Shown here: one piece after another, positions 48,293 to 59,739 of the stretch
Position numbering within the stretch: the first letter of the stretch is position 1
Layout of the letters: each line of letters opens with the position of its first letter
NCBI GenBank assembly: GCA_027186245.1
Contig: CP114487.1
Location: 5,203,001-5,267,000 of the forward strand
DNA from: Coriaria nepalensis
Taxonomy: Eukaryota; Streptophyta; Magnoliopsida; Cucurbitales; Coriariaceae
Reading direction: 5' to 3'
DNA: 64,000 nucleotides
Program-made: the position numbers and the translations under genes
The notes under the pieces: generated by a model
What the model was told of the DNA's origin: nothing
The model's input: the letters and a program-made list of their open reading frames with translations, nothing else
The model's database searches: none

Positions 48293-50737
48293 ATGGCTAG
48301 CGGTGGTTCCAACGTTGTCGATCCAATTGAAGGAGAGACAAGGCGAGATAATGTTAAGGGTGGAGGAAGGCAGAAGCAACGAGAGCCATCTCAAGACATG
48401 CTTGCATCATTAGAGAACCGTGTTCTCAAGTTGGAGAATACAGTGGTGAGGCAAGGCAATGTGATGGAGAAGACGGTGGAACAAGTAGCGGATTTGCCGA
48501 TAGCTAACCAAGGAGGTGGACTTCAAGAGGGATTCCAAGCATCATTGGATAGGATTGTCGCCACAATTCAAGAGGAGATGAGGGCTCTCCAAGCCAACAT
48601 GGATGCTTCTCTAGCAGAAGTGCATGAGAGGATGCAGATCATCGAGACGGATGTGTCACTCTGTAAATACAGGGTGTCTAGGGACATAATCGATGCTCCT
48701 CTCGCACCAAAAGTGGACGTGCCTCGACCCAAGACCTATGCAGGAGCTAGGAAGGGAAAGGAAGTAGAGAACTTTCTATGGAGCTTGGAACTCTACTTCA
48801 GGAAAATGAGGATCACGGATGATGAAGAGAAGATAGACACGGTACCTCTCTATCTTACCGACACCGCGGCACTATGGTGGAGAAGATTGAGCGGTGACAT
48901 TGAGCGAGGACTCTTCGAGATGACAAGGTGGGACGAGTTCAAAGAGGCCTTCAGAGCACAATTTTGCCCAAGGAATCTTGAAGATGAAGCACGAGGTAAA
49001 CTTCGTCACCTCACTCATAAATCTAGTATTTCTGATTATGTAAATGAGTTTTCAAAAATATTGTTGGAGATCCCGGACTTCCCGGAAAAAGAAGCCAAAT
49101 TTGCCTTCATAGAAGGGTTACAGCCTTGGGCCAAGCAAGAGTTGAAGAGGAGAAACATTCAAACTCTCAAAGCTGCAATTGAGGAGGCAGAAAGCTTGAC
49201 CGAGTATAGGCGGGAGGATAAACCCAAGAGTAGTCACTGGGATGACAAAGGAAATGGTGGGGGAGCCACCAAGAGTAGCTTCAACAACCGCAATGAGGGA
49301 GCGGGTAAGCCCTTTGGAGGGAAGGGTAATGGCAAGGGTGTGGGGGAGACATCCAAGGCTAAGATGTTGAAGTGCTTCTTGTGCGAGGGACCGCACATGG
49401 TTCGGGATTGCCCAAAGAAGGCGAAGCTCGCCGCACTTGAAAGAGGCGAGGAGTTAGAGGAAGAGGCAAGGATGGGGTCAATTCGACTCCTTAGTGCACT
49501 CAAGGCCAAGGTCGTTGAAGGACCTAAGTTGCAAAAAAAGGGATCCATGTATGTCGGGATAGACGTTGTGGGGAGGCAACTCAAAGCCCTAGTGGATTCA
49601 GGAGCAACGGAAAATTTCATCAAGGCCGACGTTGCGGAAAAGCTCGGTCTCAAGTTAGCCCAGTCGACTGGCTTCATCAAGGCAGTCAACTCGAAGGCAT
49701 TGCCAATCACGGGGATCGCCGATGCAAAGACCAAGGTGGGACAATGGTCAGGAGTCGTAAAGTTCACGGCCATTCCGATGGATGACTACGACGTGGTGCT
49801 TGGGCTAGATTGGCAAGATCAGGTAAAGGCTTGTCTTATGCCTTATGCTAATTCGATTATGATTATGGATGCGGGTTCTCCTTGCACGGTCTCGGTCTCG
49901 AGAGAGACACGGCTAGGGACCAAGGTTTTGTCTGTGATGCAGCTATGCAAGAGATTGAAGCAGGAGGAAGAGACCTACCTTGCCGCTTTAAAGATGGACG
50001 AGGGCGAGCCATCTAAGGAAATAGAGATTCCGAAAGAAGTGCAAGGGGTACTTAAGGAGTTCCTAGATGTTATGCCACCAGAACTCCCAAAGAAGCTTCC
50101 ACCTAGGAGGGAGGTGGATCACAAGCAAGAGTTGGTGGAAGGAGTAAAGCCACCAATCATGGCGCCTTATCGCATGGAATTAAAAGAGACAGACATGGCT
50201 CGTGCTCATTGGAGGAAGGCATCAAAGAAGATGAAGAAGTGGGCCGATCTTAAACGACGGGCAGTTGAATTCCATGAAGGAGATCGTGTCATGGTGAAGC
50301 TCTTGCCTCAACAATTCAAGTCATTGAGGGCGGTGCATAAAGGTTTGATCCGGCGGTATGAGGGGCCGTTCAAGATCATTCAACGAGTTGGCAAGGTCTC
50401 CTACAAGCTATAGTTACCTTCGAAGTTGAGGATTCATCCGGTGTTTCATGTGAGTCTCTTGAAGCCTTATCATGAAGACAAGGATGAACCTAGTCGAGGG
50501 GTGTCCAAGCGGGCACCAATAGCGGTGGTTACTTCTTATGACAAAGAAGTTGAGGAAATCCTCGGGGATAGAATCATGAGGAAGCGAGGCGTGCCGAGCT
50601 ACAAGGAATACCTCGTTCGATGGAAGGGCGTCCCGGAGAATGAGGCTAGTTGGGAGCACGAAGACTTGTTGTGGCAGTTCAAAGACCGCATTGAGCGATT
50701 CGAACTTGAACGGACGACGAGGGCGTCACCCGAATAG
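48293..50737 (+). pseudogene. Gypsy Gag-protease fused to integrase tail and chromodomain
   Basis: The start is the ATG at 48293, since earlier in-frame codons lie in or beside the LTR. One frame runs to 50737 with a single TAG at 50411-50413. The N-terminus is a predicted coiled coil (LENRVLKLENTVV). The Gag core follows (NFLWSLELYFRKMRITDDEEK, TAALWWRRL), then a knuckle CFLCEGPHMVRDC with CX2CX3HX4C spacing near 49375. The protease DSGATENFI lies near 49598 and VVLGLDW near 49795. The start of the polymerase linker (ELPKKLPPRREVDHK, APYRM) is at 50080-50180. At about 50180-50190 the frame jumps directly to integrase C-terminal sequence (MARAHWRKASKKMKKWADLKRR), then LRIHPVFHVSLLKPYHED and a chromodomain (YLVRWKGVPENEASWEHED). 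The in-frame deletion has removed the polymerase, RNase H and integrase core. Whether the TAG is read through is unknown. Confidence 0.9.
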
Positions 50738-50748
50738 ATAGGGGAGCG

Positions 50749-51192
50749 TGTCACGGACTGCCTTTCTTATTAGAAAAGATGGAGGAGGCTTCATGGAAGA
50801 GTCTAGAAACTTCTAGACTTCTCTAGCTTTCTCTAGGGTTTCCTACACTTTTGTAGAATTCTCTAGAATCTTGTACATTCTTCTAGTCCCTTGTAGAATA
50901 GTATGGAAGTCTCTAGAAGATAGATTGTAGCCATTAGATCAAATTGATCTTGACCATCCATTTCAAGGTGGGGGTCTATATAAGGAGGAGTCCTCCTCAT
51001 TTGTAAATCATCCTAAAAAATACCAGCCTTCTAGCAATACAAAGAGTTCTTTATTCTCTAGCTTGAGTGTTCTTCTAAAGTCTTCAAACAAACCTCTTGG
51101 CAAGGTTCGGTTAGGCTGACTTGGTTACTCGGAGGAGTGTCAAGTGCCGCACGGAGCGTCTAAGTTCGGGGCGAAACTTTACGCACGTGACA
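50749..51192 (+). repeat. 3' LTR of the gypsy element
   Basis: 444 bp, the same length as the 5' LTR, with four substitutions. It carries the same heat-shock-element match at 50803-50816 and ends cgtgaca directly before copia gag sequence resumes. Confidence 0.95.
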
Positions 51193-54100
51193 ATGTGCTG
51201 AAGATGATTACCTATATTGAACAACTTGAGAATCTAGGTTTGGTAATAGATTCTATGTTCATCAATAATTTGGTATTTCGGTCACTTCCTGATTCATTCA
51301 CTCTATTTGTGCTCAACTTACATGTAAATACAATTGAACTTGAGTTACATAATCATAAGATGCCACAAACAGCCGATAAATCCATCAAGAAAGATAAACT
51401 TGTATTGCTTATGGGAAGTTCATTCGAAAGAAAGGAAAATGATAAGCTTAGGGTTCTCAAAGAAAAGAAGGATGATGGAAAGAAAAATAAAAGCAAAGAG
51501 GGAAAGTGTTTCCACTATGGAGAATCTTGACATTGGAAGAGGAATTGCAAGGTTTTCCTTACAGCACAAAAAAAGCAGTGTGATGCTGCTTCAGGTATGT
51601 TGATGATTGTGTTTAACCTTTCTTGCAATGATAATTCTACTTAGGTATTAGATACTGATTAGACTTCTCATATTTGTAATAATGCAGAATATAAAAAGTT
51701 GAGGGATATTGAAGAAAAGAAAAGTGGACTTAAGAGCTAGAAATGGAAAAAACGTTAATGCTTTAGCTATTGGAACTTGGAGTTTAGTATTGCCTTTGGG
51801 TAACTTTTAAATTTGAGACATTGTTATTTTATACCAACTCTTATTCGAAATATTGTTTATGTTTCCATACTTGATGAAGAGGGCTTTGTCTTTTCCATCA
51901 AGGACAATATTTTAAGTTTTCATTTTGATAGATTATTTTATGAAGCTGGATCCTTAAATAATGGTGTTTATGTCTTAAATTTAAATAATGAAACTTATCT
52001 CAATATTAAAGAGGTCAATAAAAGAAAGTTTGTTGTTAATCAAACATACATATAGTACTGTCGATTTGGTCATGCCAACGAAACAAGGATTCATAGGTTG
52101 CATAAAGCTAGATATTTAGATCCATTCAATTTGGAATCAATGCTAACTTGCGAATCTAGTTTATTAGGAAAAATAATCAAATCGTCTATTAGTGAAACTG
52201 GAGGGAGACAAATCGAGTTAATAAGACTAGTACATACTGATGTGGGCCTGTGTCAACTTATGTTAGAAGTGGTTTTTCGTACTTCATCACATTCATCAAT
52301 GATCTCTCTTGATTTGGTCACATTGATCTTATGAAGTATAAATCTGAATCGTTTGAAAAATTCAAAGAATATAAGAGTGAAGTAGAAAAAAAACTAGGAA
52401 AAAATATTAAGGTACTTCGATCAGATCGAGGTGGTGGATACTTGAGCCATGAGTTTCTTGATTACCTAAAAGAGGCTAGTATAATCTCACAATGGATCCC
52501 TCATAGAACACCATAATTGAATAGCATGTCTGAGAGGAGAAATTAAACTCTCTTGGTGATGGTTCGGTCGATGATGAGGTTTACTGATCTACCTCTATCA
52601 TTTTGGGGATATACCCAAAAAAACCTCCGCTTACATCATTAGTAGGATACCTTCAAAATATGTTGCTTCAACATCATATGAGATATGGAAAGGTAGAAGG
52701 GAGAGTTTTAACCATATTCATATATGGGGAAACCATGCATATGTTAAAAAGCAAGAAGTAGAAAAGTTGGAAGCTAAGTCTGAAAAGTGTTATTTTGTGG
52801 GTATCCAAAGAAAAATTTTGGATTCTACTTCTATCATCCTACTGACCAAAAAGTTTTTTGTCACCAAGTATGCTGTCTTCTTAGAGAAGGAATTCCATTC
52901 TCAAAAGAATAGTGGGAGTAAGATTAAACTTAACGAAGTTCAAGACCCAAAAAATGACAGTAAAATAGAAAATCCTATTACCTCACAGCTTTCGGCTAAG
53001 ATATCTCTAAAAGAGGATACTATGAAACCTGATAGTACATAATAGGTTCGTAGATCTAGTAGAAAATCCTAGTATTGGACGTGAGAGGATATTATTGCTT
53101 GCCATTTTAGCATACCATGATTATGAATCTAGTAATGAAATCTAGAAAATGTATGTGAAGATAGCCTTCTTAAATGTGTACCATGAGGAGCATGTGTATA
53201 TCGTACAACTCAAAGGCTTCATGGACAATAAAAACACAAAGAAGTTGTTTAAGCTGCAAAGGTCTATATACGGCCTAAAACATGCATCTCGAAGTTAGAA
53301 CATTCTTTTTGAAGAAACGATAAAAATCATTTGAATTCATTAAAAATGTAGATGATTCATATGTGTACAAAAAAGTTAGTAGAATCTTTATTTCTTTTTT
53401 ATTGTATACATAGATAGCATACTACTATCTCTCACTAGAAATGATGTAGGTATGTAATAGTCTGTCAACTTATGGTTATCAAAGACAAAGACAAAGCGCT
53501 AAAATGGTTTAGCATGGAAGATTCTAAAAGAGGACTCATGTCAATTAGTCATGGGATCTACTTATCCAAAAATATGTCTCTAAAGACACAAGTGGAGAGG
53601 GATGAGATTAATGGAGTACCTTACGCTATGTTATGTACAAGACCATATGTTGTCTATGCTCTAAATGTTACAAGCAATTTTCAAGGTAATTCGGGATAAA
53701 AGCATTGGATTGTTGTCATGAACATTCATAAGTACATGAGAATGAATAAAGAAATGTTTTTTATTTATGGAAGACTTGATTTGAAAATTGAGGGTTTCAC
53801 AAACTCAAGTTTTCAGTCACACATTGATGATAGCAAATCAATTTTGAGTTTCATTTTTACACTCAATGCTGGACCGATAAATTGGAAGAGTTTCAACAAA
53901 ACAATGTACCATAGATTCTATTACTGAGGCCGAATACATTATAGTTTCAGAAGCAGCAAAAGAAGCGACTTATATTGAAAATGTTTATAACATAACTTAG
54001 TGTGGTTCCAAGCATATCCCATAGTAGTGTATTGCGATAATGGTGCTATACCAGAAGACAAGGAGTCAAGGTCTCAACAGATATCTAAACATGTGCTGCG

Positions 54101-54282
54101 ATGTTATCACCTAATCTAAGAGATAATTGGAAGAGGAGACGTCAATATAGAAAAGGTCGACACATATGACAACATAGCAGATCTATTCTCTAAGGCGTTT
54201 TCCCAAAAAAACGTTTGATCACCATCTTAATAAGATGGGAAATTAAATTCAGAAATGATTGGTTTTAGTACAAGTGAGAGAT
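51193..54282 (+). pseudogene. Copia gag-pol relic downstream of the gypsy insertion
   Basis: Gag resumes with LKMITYIEQLENLGL. A broken zinc knuckle lies near 51505-51555: its second Cys is Tyr and a stop replaces Gly. The protease site near 51640 reads VLDTD instead of DTGA. GAG-preintegrase sequence (FGHANETRIHRLHKARYL) is near 52060-52130. Integrase pieces follow (LVHTDV near 52220, RSDRGGGYLSHEFLDYLKE at 52420-52475). Reverse-transcriptase pieces (AFLNVYHEEHVYIVQLKGF, LFKLQRSIYGLKHASR) are at 53165-53300, and the RNase H region is at 53490-54230. Stops and frame changes are spread throughout. The element encoded a standard copia polyprotein and no longer can. Confidence 0.82.
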
Positions 54283-54936
54283 TGAAAGTGTATACCTATC
54301 AAGTTAATCGAGTTTTGACCTAATGGGGAAAATTACTTGATGTGATACTATGTTTATGCAGATATTAGTAAGACAATGAATATTATTATTTGTTGTCATT
54401 TATGAAAGTGAGTAATTATTTATCATATTTATTAATTTTGTTGGAATTAATATCTTATGCTCTATAAATACATATTATGATAGAGTCCAATGTAAGACAC
54501 TTTGGAGACCCTGATGGAGATCAAGCTAACTAAGACTCAAGATTTTTAAAACTTAAAGACACAAATTATTCGTTATCATTGATCTCAAGAATTGATATTG
54601 ATGATCCGGATAGAAAATCACATAATTGATCACCTAAAGTGTTGAGGGTGGCCGATCTCATGGTCATTAGTGTTAGTAGAACATCATGATGATTATGTGG
54701 GTGCTTAGTAGAGACCATTTTAATATTAAGTGTAAAATGATAATTTGACTTGTTGTTTGACTATAAGGGTAAACTTGAATTCAACTACATGAGATTTACT
54801 ATGCTTTTCTGTAAAGAGTATATATATATATATAAATATTCTTTTATGGATCTTGTTTATAGTGCTATGATTAAGATTAGATATGAATATTTTTATATTA
54901 TTACTTCCGCTGCATTATCTACACGAGTTCCTTACA
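54283..54936 (+). repeat. 3' LTR of the copia element, internally deleted
   Basis: It starts tgaaagtgtatacctatcaag and ends ccttaca, followed by the TAATT duplication. Compared with the 5' LTR it lacks about 0.77 kb after gtgcttagtagagacca (54715) and a further piece of about 0.65 kb near 54785, leaving 654 bp. It also carries a short extra segment near 54485-54545. Confidence 0.75.
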
Positions 54937-54941
54937 TAATT

Positions 54942-56540
54942 GTTAGGCATTCACAATTCTCATGCAGAGGCATATGACCATAGTTATTGTTAAGGGGATC
55001 ATCTTCATAATTAAATGCTACCCTTGAAGCTGTTAGGCGTGCACTCCTATGCGAGACATTTGATCTAATTTCTTATTTAATTCCTCAAACTTGCTCTCCA
55101 GCCTTGACAGTCTCTCTCATCCATCCTATGGATGAAGTCCACTAACTGACTACTAAAAGAACTCCCACTTATTCTTCTCTCTACTAGAGGCCGATGTCTT
55201 TTTTCACTATGTGCAGGAGTCCAACCCCCTCAACCTCTTCTTTAGCCTCCTTATCACTCTCTTCAAAGTCATCCTTCTCCTCAATCTCAACCTCCTTGTC
55301 CTCTAAAATGTCTACTTCCATGTTGTTGTACTTACACAACATGCCCATTACACAACCGTTGACAGGCTCTTTCACCTCATCCTTGAACGACACTATGCTA
55401 GTTATGTAAGGTTTGGCTTCCTCTTCGGTCGAGGGAGGTAAGATTTTGTACACTATAAATGGCATCAAAAAATAGAGGTTAGATCGGTGTTTTCATTTAA
55501 TTCATATAACCATCAAGTAAAGTGCTTTCCGATAGCAATTAAACTCACCTTTAGATTATTTTGCATATTGACAACATAATGGAACATTGGCATTTTGGTC
55601 CCTGCTTTAAACCATTTTGTTTTCCCATTGAGGATCCAAGGCCTACTTATATCCTTCAAAATGCTTCCCATGTACATCTCCAAGTAGCGGAATTGCCTCA
55701 AAAGCCTATGCCTATGTAGTAATACAAAAACAACTGCAGCTTTAACAAATATCGAATCAAAAAACTAGGAGGACCTGTCTAAATGAGAGTAATTATTACT
55801 TGAACCATATATAGGAAACCAAAAATAGAGTAAGTTTCCTTAAGTTTTCTTTTTCTCGGTGCTGTGAAACCCCTTCTCCTTAAAGTTATTCTTCATGATA
55901 TATATTATGATTTTCTCGTACACTACTTTATCTTAAGGATAAGCATTGAATAACTCTAAGTCTGATGCTAAAGATAGATGCATTGAGTTAATGTTAGTCC
56001 TTTTCGCAATTCCAAATATGTCTACCTCTAACAAGTTCACCAAAGCCAACTTCACCTTGTCTTCTTCCAATAAGTTCATGATCTTTTTCGCTTCTCTTAC
56101 GTCTCTTTCCAAGATTGTTGAACTTCTCAATAAAAGCTCAACATGAAGTTCCAGTATTCCCATCAAAATATTTATCTTATAGCTTTGTGTTATTCTTGAT
56201 GTGATTGGGAAAGTGGGCAGGTCATGACAATACATGTCATTCACAGCAAGGAACTCTCCCACCGAGAAGTCGATAAGAAAGATGTTAATGGAGAACCATG
56301 CCTTATATAGTTTTTTGCATTTAACATGAAAAAGCATGAGAGCTACAGTTCATGCCTATATCCAATTTCAACAGGTGACCAAAACGTGTCTTAGTGAACA
56401 CATCCAAATGTTTAATGTTCAGGTTCCTTCTTATGTCAGCCAACACATCCTTTATTATCGACGCAATGATAATACAACATTCAAAGTAATGCTTCAGTGG
56501 CACTCTCAATTTGAGTTTACGTTACCCTAGATGAAAACAA
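54942..56540 (-). pseudogene. 5' part of a DUF1985/Ulp1-type gene relic
   Basis: On the minus strand, 56509 to 55513 reads as DUF1985: FTKTRFGHLLKLD, then FSVGEFLAVNDMYCHDLP, KLALVNLLEVDIFGIAKRTNI, SLASDLELFNAYP and RQFRYLEMYMGSILKDISRPWIL. An acidic linker (EVEIEEKDDFEESDKEAKEE) follows at 55470-55184. The domain is found in plant Ulp1-family proteins, many of them inside Mutator-like elements. Several stops and frame changes separate the pieces, though some could be introns. The relic continues beyond the copia insertion at 43889 downward, and sequences on both sides of the insertion (43807-43880 and 54947-55012) are copies of the same short repeat. Confidence 0.6.
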
Positions 56541-58330
56541 ACATCAATGTTACCATGGGATATTAAGTTACCATTGGACTGCAAAATTTAATAGATGAAC
56601 AAATAAATCAAATTGACTAAGGAACTTATACCGATTACTTACCAGTTAGATTTACCTGCTTGACTAGTGACTCTGTAAAGTCTTGACCGAGTAGGCTGAT
56701 AAGATATTATGTAAGAACCTGTGATCGATTGAGTCTGATAAGGAAGGTTTTACCGAATAAGATGATTGTCTCCTTTATCGATCACGAGTTCTTCTACTGA
56801 ATAATATATCAGTGCTACATAGTCCATCTATCTTTTCATTTCTCATAGAACTACTAGAAAATTCCAGTTGAAGAATGTAAATTTCTATTCTAATCCTTAG
56901 TTTCTAACTAATGCAATAAATGGAAAGAGAGTATACCCTAAAAACCTTAGTCCTACCTTTTTCTCTGCTTAAATAGATTTCCATGCTTTCTTTGAGGGTA
57001 CCAACTTCTTCTTCATGCTTGTGCATGTCTCCTTCATGGTTTTCCAACCATTGCTCGATTTGCGTATTATTTTTCACCATCTCACCACACATCTTAGTGG
57101 ATTTTTGTGTTTTAGTTTCAAAGTTGTGAGTGAGGATGATCGAAGTCTGAGTTCAAAAATGATGAGACTAAAGATGATCTCGGTTTGGAAGTTATGGGTG
57201 AATCTTAGTTCGAAGCAAAAATAATGAATGAAGATGATCTTGGTTTATATAGGTTGATGAAGAATGAGGAAGACGATCGAAGAGTTTGCACTTCTGTTTG
57301 TTATACAAAGTGAGTCTGGCTTCATCATCAAAGGTGGAGTCCTGGTTCTTATTTAGATAGTAGCATGCTTATCTCGAGCTTCAAGCCATTCAACTCGGCT
57401 TTCAACCCCAAATTTTTCTTCAATAATGTCATTCAATATCCTTCCATGATAGCGTGCAACTCTCTTTCCTTATCAAGCTTATGTTTATAAATCAGTATAG
57501 CCTTCTATCCTTGCCTTCCTCCATCGCTAACACAATAAGTTATGTATCCCTTTGATGACTCTTGAATTAATCCCAATGCCTTCTCAAATGCCTCATGGTC
57601 GAAGAGTAAATTTCCTTTTTCATGTCCCATGCGCATTTACCTAATCATTCTTTCTTGCAATAATCTGATTCAACCACAAACAACAGCCCATCAAGAAGTC
57701 AATATCTAATGCAGACAGATAATTTTCCCATCATTTATATAGTATAAATCATAACATCCTAAAATGTATAGTACAAACTAATAACTTCCATATAGTACTT
57801 ATGCAAAATCAAGAATCATTGCAAACATCCAATTGATTCAGTTTAAAGGCAGTACAAGTGAAATGACCTATCTATATCTTTTAGGTTTCTAAACACATGA
57901 ACCATCTATATACTTGGAGAAATGAAGAGAGTAGGGTTAGTAATCGGAGAGAGGGATAAAGAAATTAGAGTAGAAGGGATGAAGAATTAGGGTTGGAAAT
58001 CGAATTTGGGGGTGAAGAAATTAGGGAAAGTCGAAGGACGCTTATAAACTATTGTGTTCTCTTTGAAGACTACAACAAAATGGAGTAAAGTGCACTATTT
58101 AGACACGTTGGATGCCACTTGGGAATCATGGTCCCACCAAACAGGCAGGAGTAAAAACTATTTCCATATAGCATTCATTATTAAAAATTGACACAAATAA
58201 TCGTCACTTATACTTAATCTCCCTCACATAACCATCACGTGAAGTCAATTAAACTGGCGAGAACCCTTCCCTCAAAAATTTCCACATATTTTTTGACGCT
58301 ATATTAGTCTGAATCACAAGAATATTCCTG
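56541..58330. other. Region upstream of the DUF1985 relic, no gene fixed
   Basis: The minus strand near 57092-56904 has a short coiled-coil-like reading (QWLENHEGDMHKHEEEVGTLKESMEIYL) that may belong to the same relic or its first exon. 57340-57560 has similar charged minus-strand fragments. The rest is AT-rich without recognised features. Confidence 0.35.
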
Positions 58331-58578
58331 TTATGTCCCTAAACTACTAAACCTGCTTTGTGTTTCTCTCTCCTAACCTACGACAGCTTCTTCCTCCGCC
58401 CTAACCTACGACAGCCCCCGTACCTTTTGCTTTCAGCCTCCTCGTCACGGCCCTGCCCCTCTGCTCAATAGTTGTGCCTCAGCCAACTCCAACCGCCGGA
58501 GCATCGAAAAATCCCTCTTTTTTCTCTCCTCTCCTTCTCCATCTAAGGTTCTCTCACGATAAAACTTCCTCTCTAACA

Positions 58579-59565
58579 ATGGTTTCTGTTGCTGTTTCTG
58601 CAGATTTTCCAATCGTAAATGACTCTCCAAAAGAGCTTGAAGTCGTTTCCATTGGGAGCAACCTCTAGAAGCACCTTCCTCCATCATATGAAGATTCCAT
58701 GCTACCATTTTGTCACGAAGCTTTAGCTATCCCCCAAGGCTTTTCTAAAGCCTCGGAGGTATCTCTGAATAAGCTTGATGCCATGTCACATGGAAGCAAT
58801 CTTTAGAACGGTTATCCTCCTTAATCTAAAGAAGCCATATTTTTGATAGAACGATCTTCAGACACCTCCCCTCCATTTAGCGCACTGGAAGCTGTCTACC
58901 ATGGTAGTGTAGCGACGGGTCAAAGTTCTAATGAGGAGGTTTTGATATCTCAGAAAACTCACGAGATGGCTGAGATAGTAAACTCACTGATTGATGAGAT
59001 TGAGGTGCTGGAACGCAACCTATATTTGATCGAAAGTAAAATGAATATATTTCCTTCCATGGTGGTCCACTCCCATGGTCAAACCAAGCTTTTTGTTGAC
59101 CCTAACATCCCAGTCAACATCTCCATGGAGTCACTGAATAAAAAGCTTGTTAAGCTTGCGGCCATGAAAGCTAGTCTTATTAAATATACTGCAGACCTAG
59201 AAGCTCATTTTCATCGCAGCCATAGCCGTACTCCTTCAACGGTGGTCTCCATCGTCGAAGCTCGACCTGAACACTCCAGAAACGCTCCGATAATACTCAG
59301 ACCCTTTTGTGGCATACTGAAGAAGCCAACGCCACCTACTCCGCCGCGGCCCTCTGATCATTCAAGGTTTTCCCACAACCTTGTGTCTGAGCATGTTCAT
59401 GACAATTCGCAAAGGTTGAGAAATGCTGTTTCACGACAAAGATCCCCAGGTTACACCGGCCCTATTATTCCAAGCATCTCTGTGGAAGAACCGACGACTA
59501 AATCGACATCTGTTGTAGCGGTTAATGGTGGTCAACAAGCGGGTCGTCCGGGTTTGCCCACGTGA
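58579..59565 (+). pseudogene. Unrecognised reading frame before LINE ORF1
   Basis: One frame from ATG 58579 runs to 59565 with three stops (58666-58668, about 58804-58806 and about 58822-58824). The last 240 codons are uninterrupted and include a helical or coiled segment (HEMAEIVNSLIDEIEVLERNLYLIESKM), a second one (MESLNKKLVKLAAMKASLIKYTADLEAHF) and a Pro-rich part. I do not recognise the family. Its place and composition suggest an N-terminal extension of LINE ORF1 or a host gene fragment carried by the element. Confidence 0.45.
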
Positions 59566-59739
59566 CCGCTAAAGGTTGCGAACCTACCCGCCATTGAATT
59601 CAGTCATTGCTGATGTCAGCGGCAACGGATAGTTTAATACCCAATATGAGCCCTCCACGAAGCGTGCGCTGGATCCCACTTGCGAAGCCTCGGTGCGGTC
59701 CCCAGTTTTGCCCGCCCCGGTTCCCTACTAACCTGACCG

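Larger units (their letters stand above)
47760..51192 (+). mobile_element. Non-autonomous Ty3/gypsy element, young, 3433 bp
   Basis: The 444-bp LTRs (47760-48203 and 50749-51192) differ at only four positions that I can see. Both begin tgtcacg and end cgtgaca, a perfect 7-bp inverted terminus. The flanks share atgt (47756-47759 and 51193-51196), probably the target duplication, one base short of the usual 5 bp. The primer site is at 48206-48217 and a purine-rich agataggggag precedes the 3' LTR. The internal part encodes Gag, protease and the integrase tail with chromodomain, but no reverse transcriptase, RNase H or integrase core. Any movement must have used enzymes from another element, unless the deletion came after insertion. 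Confidence 0.93.
43890..54941 (+). mobile_element. Ty1/copia element with nested gypsy insertion; TSD TAATT
   Basis: The element spans 43895-54936 and is flanked by the exact 5-bp repeat TAATT (43890-43894 and 54937-54941). The order is 5' LTR, primer site, a 1.5-kb leader, gag from ATG 47445, then protease, integrase, reverse transcriptase and RNase H relics, a purine tract and the 3' LTR. A gypsy element sits inside gag. Without that insertion and its short duplication the element is about 7.6 kb. Multiple stops and frameshifts affect every domain, so it is inactive. Confidence 0.85.

Noticed and set aside
49234..49773. 179-codon antisense open frame across the gypsy Gag-protease region
   Set aside because: It is the complement of a well-supported Gag and protease frame; its content follows from the GC-rich sense codons.
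55194..55409. Ser-rich 71-codon plus-strand open frame
   Set aside because: It is the antisense of the acidic linker (Glu/Asp codons read as Ser/Phe/Leu).
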